NCBI RefSeq assembly: GCF_001431725.1
Contig: NZ_CP013106.1
Span: forward strand, 930,001 to 994,000
DNA from: Halomonas huangheensis
GTDB lineage: Bacteria; Pseudomonadota; Gammaproteobacteria; Pseudomonadales; Halomonadaceae
DNA: 64,000 nucleotides
Reading direction: 5' to 3'
The translations under genes were made by a program, and so were the position numbers. A model generated the notes under the pieces. That model was given only the letters and a program-made list of their open reading frames with translations, was not told the origin of the DNA and made no database searches. Shown in pieces: positions 28,103 to 37,027 of this stretch. The stretch's first letter is position 1; every line of letters begins with the position of its first letter.

Positions 28103-29374
28103 ATGTTGATGCGTTTACTGCTCCCCACTGTATTATTGCTGCCGCTTCTAGGTTGCCAGACCACGACTGCCGCCGCGCCTGCATCCGACCAATCCACTGT
28201 GTCGTCTTCTGCAGAGCCTGCAACCGACAGTACGACGCAGGCTCCGGTACCTCAGGCCAGTAGTTTCGAGGAATGGTTGGCGGGTTTCCGTCGTGAGGCG
28301 CTGGCTGAAGGCATCGATGCGGCCACTGTTGACCGTGCTCTCGATGGCTTGCGCTTCCGTCCCCGAGTGATTGAGCTGGATGGCTCTCAGCCGGAGTTCG
28401 TGCGCCCGATCTGGGAGTACCTCGATACTGCCGTGTCCGATGCACGTATAAGCCAGGGACGAGACAAGCTGGCCGCGAACCGCAGTGCTGTCGATGCCGC
28501 CGCCCGCGACTATGGTGTGCCGGGGGAAGTGCTGGTGGCAATCTGGGGAATCGAGAGCAACTATGGCCAGAATTTTGGTGACTTCTCGACTCTCGAGTCG
28601 CTGGCGACGCTGGGTTATGAAGGCAGGCGTCATGAATTTGCCCGTTCGGAGTTGTTGGCTGCTCTGCGTATCATCGAAGCTGGTGATATTGCCCCTGAAC
28701 GCATGAAGGGCTCATGGGCAGGTGCCATGGGGCACACTCAGTTCATGCCTTCCAGCTTCGTGGAGTATGCTCGTGATGGCGACGGTGATGGCCGGCGCGA
28801 TATCTGGGCCAGCATCCCTGACGTCATGGCTTCGACGGCCAACTATCTCGATCGAGCCGGGTGGCGTGAAGGAGAGCCCTGGGGAGTGGAAGTTGAACTG
28901 CCGAACGGCTTTGACTATAGCCAGACGGAGATCACCGTACGCCATGGCTCGGCACAGTGGGCCGATCAGGGAGTCGTGGCGTTGGGCGGAGGCGCATTGC
29001 CGAATTTCGCCGAGGCATCGGTGATTACTCCGGCTGGTGCACGTGGTCCAGCGTTCCTGGTGGGTCCAAACTTCCGTGCTATCCTGCGCTACAACAATGC
29101 CACCAGCTATGCGCTGGCGGTGGCCAAGCTGAGCGACCGTATCGCTGGACGCTCCGGCATTCAAGCGAGCTGGCCACGCGATGAGCAGCCTTTGTCTCGC
29201 AGCCAGGTGCGCGAGATGCAGACGCAATTGAATGCGCAGGGTTATGACGTGGGAACACCGGATGGCATTACCGGTCCCAATACCCGCGCGGGGCTCAGAG
29301 CCTGGCAGAACGCGCAAGGGCTGGTGCCGGACGGCTTCGCCACCGTGCACGTGTTGCAACAGTTGCAGCGCTGA
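28103..29374 (+). CDS. lytic murein transglycosylase, lipoprotein (MltB family)
   Basis: 423 residues. Lipoprotein signal with lipobox LLGC at Cys18, so anchored in a membrane facing the periplasm; a Ser/Thr/Ala-rich linker follows. The SLT_2 catalytic domain shows the active Glu151 in VAIWGIESNYG, plus FARSELLAALRI and the GAMGHTQFMPSS motif. The last ~60 residues are a peptidoglycan-binding type-1 domain (MQTQLNAQGYDVGTPDGI). Cleaves the glycan MurNAc-GlcNAc bond to 1,6-anhydro products, which feed the amgK-murU recycling route found near 37 kb. Confidence 0.93.
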   Translation: MLMRLLLPTVLLLPLLGCQTTTAAAPASDQSTVSSSAEPATDSTTQAPVPQASSFEEWLAGFRREALAEGIDAATVDRALDGLRFRPRVIELDGSQPEFVRPIWEYLDTAVSDARISQGRDKLAANRSAVDAAARDYGVPGEVLVAIWGIESNYGQNFGDFSTLESLATLGYEGRRHEFARSELLAALRIIEAGDIAPERMKGSWAGAMGHTQFMPSSFVEYARDGDGDGRRDIWASIPDVMASTANYLDRAGWREGEPWGVEVELPNGFDYSQTEITVRHGSAQWADQGVVALGGGALPNFAEASVITPAGARGPAFLVGPNFRAILRYNNATSYALAVAKLSDRIAGRSGIQASWPRDEQPLSRSQVREMQTQLNAQGYDVGTPDGITGPNTRAGLRAWQNAQGLVPDGFATVHVLQQLQR

Positions 29375-29476
29375 GACCACTCTTCCCGCGATGGCTTCTG
29401 GCCCGCGGTTATCAACAGCTGACAGCAGCTCGTCCGCCTGCTGGTGACAGGCGGCGATTGACGATGAGGATCACCG

Positions 29477-30115
29477 ATGATCGTGAGCAGAGTCTCTCTT
29501 GTCCGAGCCTTCAGGTTGGCCCCATTGGCGTTCGCGCTCTTGCCGCTTGCAGGTGTTGTCCCGGCTGTAGCCGCCGATGATCAGAGTGATCCGGAGGTCT
29601 TCGGTTGGGTTGAGAAGGCCACGCTTGAGCCCTGGGATATCGAGATCAAGGCCAAGCTGGATAGTGGGGCGCTGACGTCATCCCTTGATGCGCGTGATAT
29701 CGAGCGTTTCGAAAAGGATGGCGAACCCTGGGTGCGCTTTGCTCTTGAACTGAAAGATGAGGCGACCGGGGAAGATTTCCGCAAGGAACTGGAGCGGCCT
29801 CTATACCGTGATATGGCGGTGCGTGGCGCTGGTGGCCGAGACGAACGATTGGTGGTTCTGCTCAAGGTCTGTCTAGGCGATACCATTCACGAGGAGCAAT
29901 TCAGCCTGCGCAATCGTGAAGACATGATCTATCCGCTATTGCTTGGGCGACGCACCATCGGTGAGCTGGGGCTATTGGATGTCAATGGAACCTTCCTCAC
30001 TCAACCGAGCTGCACCGCTGATTCTCCGGTGATCGAGCACGAGAGCGAAGGTGAGTACGGCACCAATCGTTCCGATGGTGAGGATGACGAGGACGAGGAC
30101 GACACTGACGGCTAG
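29477..30115 (+). CDS. periplasmic retropepsin-like aspartic protease domain protein (RimB/PF05618 type)
   Basis: 212 residues. A Sec signal peptide (hydrophobic residues ~10-33, cleavage near AVAAD). The mature domain has the retropepsin-like active-site context AKLDSGALTSSLDA with Asp-Ser-Gly, and the PLLLGRRTIGELGLLDV strand typical of PF05618 proteins (often mis-named 'ATP-dependent zinc protease'). The C terminus is very acidic (repeated Asp/Glu). Such proteins are frequently next to RimK-type ligases; none is present here. Substrate unknown. Confidence 0.8.
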   Translation: MIVSRVSLVRAFRLAPLAFALLPLAGVVPAVAADDQSDPEVFGWVEKATLEPWDIEIKAKLDSGALTSSLDARDIERFEKDGEPWVRFALELKDEATGEDFRKELERPLYRDMAVRGAGGRDERLVVLLKVCLGDTIHEEQFSLRNREDMIYPLLLGRRTIGELGLLDVNGTFLTQPSCTADSPVIEHESEGEYGTNRSDGEDDEDEDDTDG

Positions 30116-30233
30116 TGCGGTGCCATCCACGAAGGTATCCATGAAGGTTCCATCAGGGCCTGGCGATAGCAGTGTCGTCAGGCCCTTGTTGTTTGTGCTG
30201 CGCCTGGCTGTGGGTGGATTGAGCGCGGATGCG

Positions 30234-30947
30234 TCAGAACAGGCGTGACAGCAGGGCGGTGACGGCTGTTTCCACACGCAGAATGCGCGGCCCCAGGTGT
30301 ATCCCTTCGCAACCGGCGTCAAGCATGCGTTCAACTTCCCAGTCGATGAAGCCACCTTCCGGGCCGATCAGCAGCACGCTATCGCTGTTGATGCCGCGGG
30401 GACACTCGGTCGGCATGCCAGGGTGCGCCAACAGACCACGGCGTTGCTGCAGTAACTCCGGCAGACGGTCCTCGACAAAAGGACGAAAGCCTCGGGCGGT
30501 GTCGACGATGGGCATTACGGTATCGCGCGCCTGCTCCAGACCGAGAACCAGGTGTTGATGGATCTTCGCTGGGTCGAGTTCAGGTGATTGCCAGTAGCTC
30601 TTCTCCACGCGCTTGCTGTGCAGCAGTGTTAGACGTTTGACTCCCAGCGATGTGGCATGCTCCAGGCTTCTGGCCAGCATCCTTGGACGCGGCAGGGCGA
30701 GGATCAAGTGGACCGGTAGCGGTGCAGGAGGTGGTTGGTCGAGTGCCGAGATATCGAAGCAGGCTTCATGCTCGCTCAGCGACAGCAGTTTTCCTTTGCC
30801 CAGACAGCCATTCTCGATGCCCAGGGTCATGGTGTCTCCGACCCTGGCGCGATGAACCTGGCGCAGATGTATCAGACGACGCGGGTCTGTAACCCTTGCC
30901 AGGCCGGCTTCGGCGGTGTCTTCGGAGGCGAGCATTATCAGATTCAT
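30234..30947 (-). CDS. rsmE: 16S rRNA (uracil(1498)-N(3))-methyltransferase
   Basis: 237 residues from the ATG at 30947, preceded by GAGGACAC; the in-frame codon 90 bases upstream lacks a ribosome site and would overlap the phaR promoter. N-terminal PUA-like RNA-binding part (HLRQVHRARVGD), then a SPOUT knot with LIGPEGGFIDWEV and LGPRILRVETAV for SAM. Modifies U1498 in the decoding centre. Convergent with the retropepsin-like gene, divergent from phaR. Confidence 0.93.
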   Translation of the reverse strand: MNLIMLASEDTAEAGLARVTDPRRLIHLRQVHRARVGDTMTLGIENGCLGKGKLLSLSEHEACFDISALDQPPPAPLPVHLILALPRPRMLARSLEHATSLGVKRLTLLHSKRVEKSYWQSPELDPAKIHQHLVLGLEQARDTVMPIVDTARGFRPFVEDRLPELLQQRRGLLAHPGMPTECPRGINSDSVLLIGPEGGFIDWEVERMLDAGCEGIHLGPRILRVETAVTALLSRLF

Positions 30948-31048
30948 GTGTCCTCGTATGCGGGATTGTCTTGCAAGGGGCGTGTCGCGGTGCAAAATGG
31001 ATACAAGCGGGAGCTTTTGGCTTCTCTCATAATTCAAGGAGCAGCACT

Positions 31049-31507
31049 GTGCGCGTAATTCGCAAGTATGCCAACCGTCGGCTCTATGATACCGAACAGA
31101 GCCGTTATGTGACGCTCGAGGATCTGCGCAGCCTGATTCTCGAGGAAGTGCCCTTTCGCGTCGAGGATGCCAAGAGCGGAGAGGATCTGACGCGCACGAT
31201 TCTGTTGTCGATCATCATCGAGCAGGAACAGGCGGACGGAGAGGCGGAGGTCTTTTCCAATGACCTGCTTGAGCAACTGATCCGTGTCTATGCCATGTCA
31301 CAGCCACTGCCACTCGCACGCTATCTGGAACAGGGTACACGCCTGATGCTCGAGCAGCAGAAACGGATGCAGGATCAGTGGCAGCAGGCCATGCGCCACT
31401 CGCCCATGGACTTGATGCGTGAACTGGCGGAGGAGAATATGCGCTTCTGGCAGAACACCATCATGCATGCGGGGCAGAACAAGGATGACGACGATAAGTC
31501 ATCCTGA
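31049..31507 (+). CDS. phaR: polyhydroxyalkanoate synthesis regulator PhaR
   Basis: 152 residues from a GTG at 31049 with AAGGAG eight bases upstream. The start VRVIRKYANRRLYDTEQSRY is the PHB/PHA accumulation regulator DNA-binding domain, followed by the PHB_acc region and a Gln/Met-rich C terminus. PhaR binds PHA granules and phasin promoters and derepresses phasin synthesis when polymer accumulates. No pha synthase or phasin gene is in the window; the gene stands between rsmE (divergent) and purD. Supports a PHA-storing organism. Confidence 0.92.
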   Translation: MRVIRKYANRRLYDTEQSRYVTLEDLRSLILEEVPFRVEDAKSGEDLTRTILLSIIIEQEQADGEAEVFSNDLLEQLIRVYAMSQPLPLARYLEQGTRLMLEQQKRMQDQWQQAMRHSPMDLMRELAEENMRFWQNTIMHAGQNKDDDDKSS

Positions 31508-31582
31508 GGCCAGGCTGCGGCGTAGGGAGGCTTTTTCTGCCATAATGCCGCCTCATTTGTCACTCGAAAGGTAGTTGAGCGG

Positions 31583-32869
31583 ATGAAGGTCCTGATCATC
31601 GGCGGCGGAGGCCGCGAACACGCCCTGGCCTGGAAGGTTGCCCAGTCGACTCGTGTCAACGAGGTATTCGTTGCCCCCGGCAATGCTGGAACGGCGCTCG
31701 AGCCTGCCTTGACCAACATCGACATCGCGGTGTCTGACCTGGATGCGCTGGTCGAGTTCGCGCGCAGCAATTCTATTGATCTGACCATCGTCGGGCCAGA
31801 GGCGCCGCTGGTCGAAGGGGTTGTTGATCGCTTCAATGAAGCCGGCTTGAATATCTTTGGCCCCAGTCAGGCGGCTGCTCAACTGGAAGGCTCCAAGGCC
31901 TTCACCAAGGATTTCCTGGCGCGTCATGCCATCCCCACCGCCGAGTACGGTACTTTTACCGCGGTTGAGCCGGCGCTGGCCTGGTTGGCCGAAAAGGGCG
32001 CGCCGATAGTAATAAAGGCCGATGGTCTAGCCGCCGGGAAAGGTGTGATTGTAGCCATGACCGAGGCGGAGGCCGAGGCGGCAATTCGCGATATGCTGGA
32101 AGCCAATGCCTTTGGCGACGCTGGCGCGCGAGTGGTGATCGAGGAATACCTCGAAGGTGAAGAAGCCAGTTTTATCGTGATGGTCGATGGCGAGACGGTG
32201 TTGCCGATGGCGACCAGTCAGGACCACAAGCGTGTTGGTGAAGGAGATACCGGCCCCAACACCGGAGGCATGGGAGCATACTCGCCGGCACCGGTGGTGA
32301 CCGATGATGTTCATCGCCGCATCATGGATGAAGTCATCATGCCCACCGTGCGTGGCATGGCGGCGGAAGGCAATTCCTATACCGGCTTCCTGTATGCAGG
32401 CTTGATGATTGAAGCTGACGGTCGGCCGCGAGTTATCGAATACAACTGCCGCTTTGGTGATCCGGAAACCCAGCCGATCATGATGCGCCTGGAAAGTGAC
32501 CTCGCCGAGCTGTGTCTGGCTGCTGCGCAAGGTTGCCTGGAGGGACACGACTGCCAGTGGAACCCGAAGCCGGCGATTGGCGTGGTCATGGCCGCTCAGG
32601 GGTACCCCGGCAGCTACCCGAAGGGCGATGCCATCCAGGGCATCGAGGCTGCCAATGCGTTGGGGTGCAAGGTGTTCCATGCGGGTACACAGCAGCAGGG
32701 CGATGAGCTGGTAACTGCGGGTGGACGCGTGCTTTGCGTGACAGCCCTGGGGGACGACCTGGCTCAGGCGCGCCAGAGAGCCTACAAGGGCGTGGAGTCG
32801 GTAACCTTTGCTGGCGCCTATTGGCGCAATGATATTGCCCATCGAGCCATGGCGCGCGAATCCTCCTGA
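31583..32869 (+). CDS. purD: phosphoribosylamine--glycine ligase
   Basis: 428 residues; second step of de novo purine synthesis. N-terminal MKVLIIGGGGREHALAWKVA, ATP-grasp core (PIVIKADGLAAGKGVIVA, GEEASFIVMVDGE, VIEYNCRFGDPETQ) and a C-terminal rudiment domain. Full length. Usually linked to purH in other gammaproteobacteria; here it is single. Confidence 0.96.
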   Translation: MKVLIIGGGGREHALAWKVAQSTRVNEVFVAPGNAGTALEPALTNIDIAVSDLDALVEFARSNSIDLTIVGPEAPLVEGVVDRFNEAGLNIFGPSQAAAQLEGSKAFTKDFLARHAIPTAEYGTFTAVEPALAWLAEKGAPIVIKADGLAAGKGVIVAMTEAEAEAAIRDMLEANAFGDAGARVVIEEYLEGEEASFIVMVDGETVLPMATSQDHKRVGEGDTGPNTGGMGAYSPAPVVTDDVHRRIMDEVIMPTVRGMAAEGNSYTGFLYAGLMIEADGRPRVIEYNCRFGDPETQPIMMRLESDLAELCLAAAQGCLEGHDCQWNPKPAIGVVMAAQGYPGSYPKGDAIQGIEAANALGCKVFHAGTQQQGDELVTAGGRVLCVTALGDDLAQARQRAYKGVESVTFAGAYWRNDIAHRAMARESS

Positions 32870-32883
32870 CGTCCGGCTTCGGT

Positions 32884-32907
32884 AGCGGGGCCCATCAGGG
32901 CTCCGCT
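32884..32907 (+). terminator. hairpin after purD
   Basis: AGCGGGGCCC-ATCA-GGGCTCCGCT, a 10-bp stem with one G-T pair, 15 bases after the stop codon, without a T tract. Probable but not classical terminator. Confidence 0.5.
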
Positions 32908-33040
32908 CCACCATTCCCTATCCGGCGCCCCTGACCCAGATAACATCAACCTGAGAGGCAAGGTATTCAGGTTGACTGGCGGTTGTCCTGCGCTGCACCT
33001 CAGGACGAGTCGCCTGACAACAATGAATCAAGGAGCGAGC

Positions 33041-33475
33041 ATGGAGCGCGTGAGACTCGAGTTTCCCGAGGATGCCATTGTGCATCAGCACCCTCTTTCG
33101 GTGCGCATCACCGATATGAACTATGGACACCACCTGGGGCACGATGCAGTCATTTCATTGATGCATGAAGCGCGTGCCTGCGCCCTGGCCCACTGCGGCA
33201 TGAGTGAAGGTGACATGGGAGGTTATCCTTGTATCGCAGCCGACCTTGCTGTCCAGTACCAGGCGGAGGCGCACTGGCCTGACCCGCTTGTGGTAGATAC
33301 CGCGATTCCGGAGCCCGGAAGCAGGGTTATCACTGTATTTCATCGTATTCGCCGTGAGCGCGACAGCCGTGTTGTCGCCACGGCACGAGTCAACCTGATG
33401 TTGGTGGACCCTGCCGCTGGTCGGCCAGTGATGGTGCCGGAGGCGGTCTTTTCCGCACTTCGGGGGAGGCGCTGA
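33041..33475 (+). CDS. acyl-CoA thioesterase, hotdog fold (4HBT type)
   Basis: 144 residues from the ATG at 33041 (AAGGAG upstream); longer in-frame starts at 32972 and 33023 are less well placed. VRITDMNYGHHLGHDAVISLMHEARACAL is the characteristic Asp/Asn-x-N-x-H-turn and helix of 4-hydroxybenzoyl-CoA thioesterase-like enzymes. Hydrolyses an unidentified acyl-CoA. Its stop codon overlaps the start of prk (TGATG), so the two are translationally coupled. Confidence 0.82.
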   Translation: MERVRLEFPEDAIVHQHPLSVRITDMNYGHHLGHDAVISLMHEARACALAHCGMSEGDMGGYPCIAADLAVQYQAEAHWPDPLVVDTAIPEPGSRVITVFHRIRRERDSRVVATARVNLMLVDPAAGRPVMVPEAVFSALRGRR

Positions 33476-34347
33476 TGTCACGCGAATATCCGATCATTTC
33501 GGTAACCGGCTCCTCCGGGGCGGGAACCACGACGGTCAAACGGACCTTCGAGCGTATGTTTGCGCGCGAGGATGTTCATGCCGCTTTTGTCGACGGTGAT
33601 GCCTTTCACCGCTATACCCGTCAGGAGTTGGCGCGGATCTTCAACGAAGAACCCGAACGCAAGGATGAGCTGTCACACTTTGCTGTTGAGGCCAACCTGC
33701 TCGATCGTCTCGGTGACCTGTTTCAGGAGTATGGTGAAAGTGGCACCGGAACCTTCCGTCACTATATCCATGCTGAAGACAAGAAGATGATCGAGGCTGG
33801 CCAACAGGTCGGCACTTTCACTGAGTGGCAGCCGTTGCCCACCGGGACCGATCTGTTGTTCTACGAAGGCTTGCATGGCGGGTTGGTGACCAGCGATGTG
33901 GATATCGCGCGGCACGTTGACCTGTTGGTCGGGGTGGCTCCGACCATGAACCTCGAGTGGATCCAGAAGATCGACCGCGATATGCACGCACGTGGCTATA
34001 CGCAGGAAGCAGTGTTGGATACCATCCTCGGGCGCATGGACGACTATGTGCGTTATATCCTGCCGCAGTTCTCGCGTACCCACATCAACTTCCAGCGTGT
34101 TCCGACCGTCGATACCTCGAACCCTTTCGAAGTTCAGGATATCCCGACCGATGCCGAGTCCTTTGTGGTGATTCGCTTCCGTGATCCGGCGACCGTGGAT
34201 TTCCCCTATCTGTTGTCGATGATCCATGATGCCTTCATGAGCCGGCCGCATACTCTGGTGGTCCCCGGCGCTCGCCTGTCATTGGCGATGGAGTTGATCC
34301 TCGGGCCGTTGGTCAGGCATCTGCTGGCTCAGAGAAGATTCCGTTAG
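33475..34347 (+). CDS. phosphoribulokinase family protein (PrkB type)
   Basis: 290 residues. P-loop VTGSSGAGTTTVKRTF and FVDGDAFHRYTRQEL match the bacterial phosphoribulokinase family, including the long insertion HYIHAEDKKM and FYEGLHGG. No RuBisCO or other Calvin genes lie in the window. The same kind of orphan prk occurs near crp/osmC in E. coli (prkB) and other heterotrophs, where the role is unknown. Overlaps the thioesterase gene by one base (ATG at 33475). Confidence 0.88.
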   Translation: MSREYPIISVTGSSGAGTTTVKRTFERMFAREDVHAAFVDGDAFHRYTRQELARIFNEEPERKDELSHFAVEANLLDRLGDLFQEYGESGTGTFRHYIHAEDKKMIEAGQQVGTFTEWQPLPTGTDLLFYEGLHGGLVTSDVDIARHVDLLVGVAPTMNLEWIQKIDRDMHARGYTQEAVLDTILGRMDDYVRYILPQFSRTHINFQRVPTVDTSNPFEVQDIPTDAESFVVIRFRDPATVDFPYLLSMIHDAFMSRPHTLVVPGARLSLAMELILGPLVRHLLAQRRFR

Positions 34348-34494
34348 GCTTGGGCTGCGACCCTGCTCGGCCGTGCAGCGGTTTGAGTAGACACCTTGCT
34401 TCTCGCTCGGCGGTGGGGTGTCATGCTGTTGGACGAATGCCGCTGTCACTATTGTGTTACTGGACTATTGCGTTACTAGACTATGGAGCCTGCC

Positions 34495-34836
34495 ATGGAT
34501 TGCCTGTTCTGCAAGATCATCAACCGCGAGATACCTGCCGATATCGTCTACGAGGATGAGCAGGTACTGGCCTTCAATGATATCGACCCGAAGGCGCCGA
34601 CGCATATGCTGGTGATCCCGAAGAAGCATATCCCGACACTGAATGACATTGCCGAGGAGGACCTGGCATTGGTCGGTCGACTGCCGTATGTTGCCGCCAA
34701 TCTGGCTCGCGACAAGGGCTTCGCCGAAGATGGCTTTCGAGTGGTGATGAATTGCAATGAAGATGGTGGCCAGACCGTCTATCATATCCATATGCATGTG
34801 ATGGGCGGTCGTCGCTTCACTTGGCCGGCTGGCTAG
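34495..34836 (+). CDS. hinT: HIT family purine nucleoside phosphoramidase (HinT)
   Basis: 113 residues from the ATG at 34495, which has GGAG six bases before; the ATG at 34483 is the upstream alternative. MDCLFCKIINREIPADIVYE and the histidine triad HIHMH (residues 97-101) with the VMGGRRFTWP tail identify HinT. Hydrolyses AMP-lysine and related phosphoramidates. The preceding 147 bases hold a short imperfect duplication (GTTACTGGACTAT / GTTACTAGACTAT) and no gene. Confidence 0.92.
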   Translation: MDCLFCKIINREIPADIVYEDEQVLAFNDIDPKAPTHMLVIPKKHIPTLNDIAEEDLALVGRLPYVAANLARDKGFAEDGFRVVMNCNEDGGQTVYHIHMHVMGGRRFTWPAG

Positions 34837-35002
34837 TCGGCGCTCAGCGGACCTCGGTCCGAGCCCTTCAAGCGTTCGACGCATCCATGCATTCCGGCGC
34901 CGCCTGTAGCCCTCAGGCGGCGCTTTCGCGAGCACACGTCGGACGTTTCCTGGCGGTGTCCTCTCGGGCTAGAATGGTGTGGTCATCGAAAAGGAGCGCA
35001 CC

Positions 35003-35647
35003 ATGTCTCGCACCCTCAGCCGAGCCGATCAACTGATCCACCAGTTTGATAATGTTCTGCGTACGCTTGTACCAGGCGCGGCCACCGCGTCACGGCCATC
35101 TCCGGCCAGTTCGGATATCGTGGATGCCGAGATGAGTGTGGAAGAGCGTGAGTATGCGGCGGGATTGATGCGCATCAATCATACCGGGGAAGTCTGTGCC
35201 CAGGCGCTCTATCAGGGCCAGGGCCTGACCGCCAGGTTGCCGGATGTGCGGGAGCAGATGGAAGAAGCTGCCCAGGAAGAGATAGACCACCTGGCCTGGT
35301 GTGATGCACGTCTCACCGAGCTCGATGCACGCACCAGTCTGCTCAATCCACTCTTCTATACGGCCTCCTTTGGCATGGGGGCGCTGGCTGGGGCAATAGG
35401 AGATCGTATCAGTCTGGGTTTTGTGGCGGCCACTGAAGAGCAGGTCGGCAGACATCTGGACGAGCATCTCGAGACTCTGCCAGCGGGTGACCAGCGCTCA
35501 CGCGCGGTATTGCGGCAGATGGCCATCGATGAAGCCCATCATGCTCAACAGGCACTGGAGGCCGGCGGTGCCCGCTTCCCGGGACCGGTCAAGGCGGGCA
35601 TGACGCTGATGTCGAAGGTAATGACCAGCAGCGTCTATCGTATCTAG
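35003..35647 (+). CDS. coq7: 2-polyprenyl-3-methyl-6-methoxy-1,4-benzoquinone monooxygenase
   Basis: 214 residues from the ATG at 35003 (AAAGGAGCGCACC upstream). Di-iron hydroxylase of ubiquinone synthesis. Two four-helix-bundle iron half-sites can be seen: [14 protein letters not shown] with EEIDHLAW, and [12 protein letters not shown] with [10 protein letters not shown], giving the paired E-x2-H ligands. Membrane-peripheral. In Pseudomonas the same neighbourhood is HIT-coq7-speD-osmC-vfr; here speD and crp/vfr are absent from between coq7 and osmC. Confidence 0.94.
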   Translation: MSRTLSRADQLIHQFDNVLRTLVPGAATASRPSPASSDIVDAEMSVEEREYAAGLMRINHTGEVCAQALYQGQGLTARLPDVREQMEEAAQEEIDHLAWCDARLTELDARTSLLNPLFYTASFGMGALAGAIGDRISLGFVAATEEQVGRHLDEHLETLPAGDQRSRAVLRQMAIDEAHHAQQALEAGGARFPGPVKAGMTLMSKVMTSSVYRI

Positions 35648-35795
35648 GTCCTGTACGAAAAGTGCCTGCGCTTGTTCATGCTGTGTTGGAATCAATCTCA
35701 AAATGCTCATTTACACCCTGTAAACTCCGCTTTTTCGACCGATTCCGCCTTGCCTGATCATCGCTCGCCGATTTTTCGAACAGAACCAGGTATTG
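35648..35795. other. non-coding segment with TTTACA-CCC-TGTAAA inverted repeat
   Basis: The coq7-osmC convergent gap. It contains a palindrome TTTACA (35710-35715), CCC and TGTAAA (35719-35724) inside an AT-richer stretch, flanked by T-rich runs. It looks like a small dispersed intergenic element rather than a gene, but I see no second copy in the window. Confidence 0.4.
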
Positions 35796-35821
35796 GCCAC
35801 GGGCGGTGAGCTGCCCGTGGC
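35796..35821. terminator. bidirectional hairpin between coq7 and osmC
   Basis: GCCACGGGC (35796-35804), an 8-base loop and GCCCGTGGC (35813-35821), a perfect 9-bp stem 10 bases after the osmC stop. No clear T tract on either strand. Confidence 0.5.
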
Positions 35822-35831
35822 TGATCTCGTG

Positions 35832-36251
35832 TCAGCTTTCGACGATGGTGAAGGAGTGGGTCACGTCGACACCGCCCTTGGCCAGCATGATCGAGGCGCT
35901 GCAGTATTTGTCGGCGGATAGCTCAACGGCGCGCTGTACCTGCTTTTCCTTGAGGCCCTTGCCGGTCACCGTGAAATGCACGTGAATCTTCGTGAATACG
36001 CTTGGCACGGCGTCGGCACGTTCGGCTTCTATACTGGCCACGCAGTCTTCCACCGGGGCGCGGGATTTCTCGAGAATATCCAGCACATCGAAGGACGTGC
36101 AGGCACCCAATCCCATCAGCAGCATCTCCATCGGGCGCGGACCGGTGTTACGGCCACCGTGATCCGGCGGTCCATCAATCACCACACTGTGCCCGCTACC
36201 GGTTTCAGCGACGAACTGGCGACCGTCGGTCCATTTGACACTGGCTTTCAT
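35832..36251 (-). CDS. OsmC family protein (YhfA type)
   Basis: 139 residues; peroxiredoxin-like OsmC fold with the two expected cysteines (MGLGACTSFDVLDIL and SADKYCSASIML). Ohr/OsmC proteins reduce organic hydroperoxides; the YhfA branch, usually next to crp, is less well characterised. Start MKASVKWTDGRQF; the gene is convergent to coq7. Confidence 0.88.
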   Translation of the reverse strand: MKASVKWTDGRQFVAETGSGHSVVIDGPPDHGGRNTGPRPMEMLLMGLGACTSFDVLDILEKSRAPVEDCVASIEAERADAVPSVFTKIHVHFTVTGKGLKEKQVQRAVELSADKYCSASIMLAKGGVDVTHSFTIVES

Positions 36252-36361
36252 GAGAGTCGTTTCCTTATTGCTTTCAGGAGAGGGCAGACGTTATCGCCCG
36301 GCTCGAAATCGGCCTGTTGTCGGCCTGTGGTGATGCAGCATATCAGTTACGTCATTCCTGC

Positions 36362-37027
36362 TCAGCCGTGGCGCAACTGCTGGTCAAGCTCATGCAGCCG
36401 CTCGGGGGTGCCGACATCGACCCACTGTCCGCGATGGTGCTGCCCTGAAACCCTTTGCGCTGCCATTGCCTGACGCAGCAACGGCGCCAATGGATAGCAG
36501 TGGGTGGGAAGGTCGTCGACCAGTTGTGGGTTGAGTACTGCCATGCCCGCGTAGGTCAGGCGTGGCTCGCCATCGTCATGGACGCGACCTGCATTATCGA
36601 GCCGGAAGTCCCCCGTGATGTGCTGCGGCGGGTTGTCCACCAATACCAGGTGAGCGAGATCATTGCCTAATGCTGGAAGCGCTTCCAGCGCAATATCACT
36701 CCATGTATCGCCATTGATCAGAATAAAGGGGGCGTCTCCAAGCAACGAGCGAGCGTGAGCGATGCCGCCGGCAGTTTCCAGAGGCTCGCCTTCTCGACTG
36801 AAGGCGATATCCAGCCCCCACTGTTGGCCACTTCCCAGCGCTGCAATGATCTGATCGGCACGGTAGCTGACATTGATGACAACCTCGCGGATACCACTGG
36901 CAGCGATACGCTCCAGGTGATGCACGATCAGCGGTTTACCGGCAACGGGTAGCAACGGCTTGGGGCAGCTATCCGTCAGTGGGCGCATACGGGTGCCGAA
37001 TCCGGCGGCAAGAATCATCGCTTTCAC
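36362..37027 (-). CDS. murU: N-acetylmuramate alpha-1-phosphate uridylyltransferase
   Basis: 221 residues; nucleotidyltransferase fold with MILAAGFGTRMRPLTDSCPK signature and LINGDTWSDI metal site. Makes UDP-MurNAc from MurNAc-1-P, bypassing de novo synthesis and fosfomycin-sensitive MurA. Overlaps amgK by four bases (ATGA), so both are made together. Confidence 0.93.
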   Translation of the reverse strand: MKAMILAAGFGTRMRPLTDSCPKPLLPVAGKPLIVHHLERIAASGIREVVINVSYRADQIIAALGSGQQWGLDIAFSREGEPLETAGGIAHARSLLGDAPFILINGDTWSDIALEALPALGNDLAHLVLVDNPPQHITGDFRLDNAGRVHDDGEPRLTYAGMAVLNPQLVDDLPTHCYPLAPLLRQAMAAQRVSGQHHRGQWVDVGTPERLHELDQQLRHG

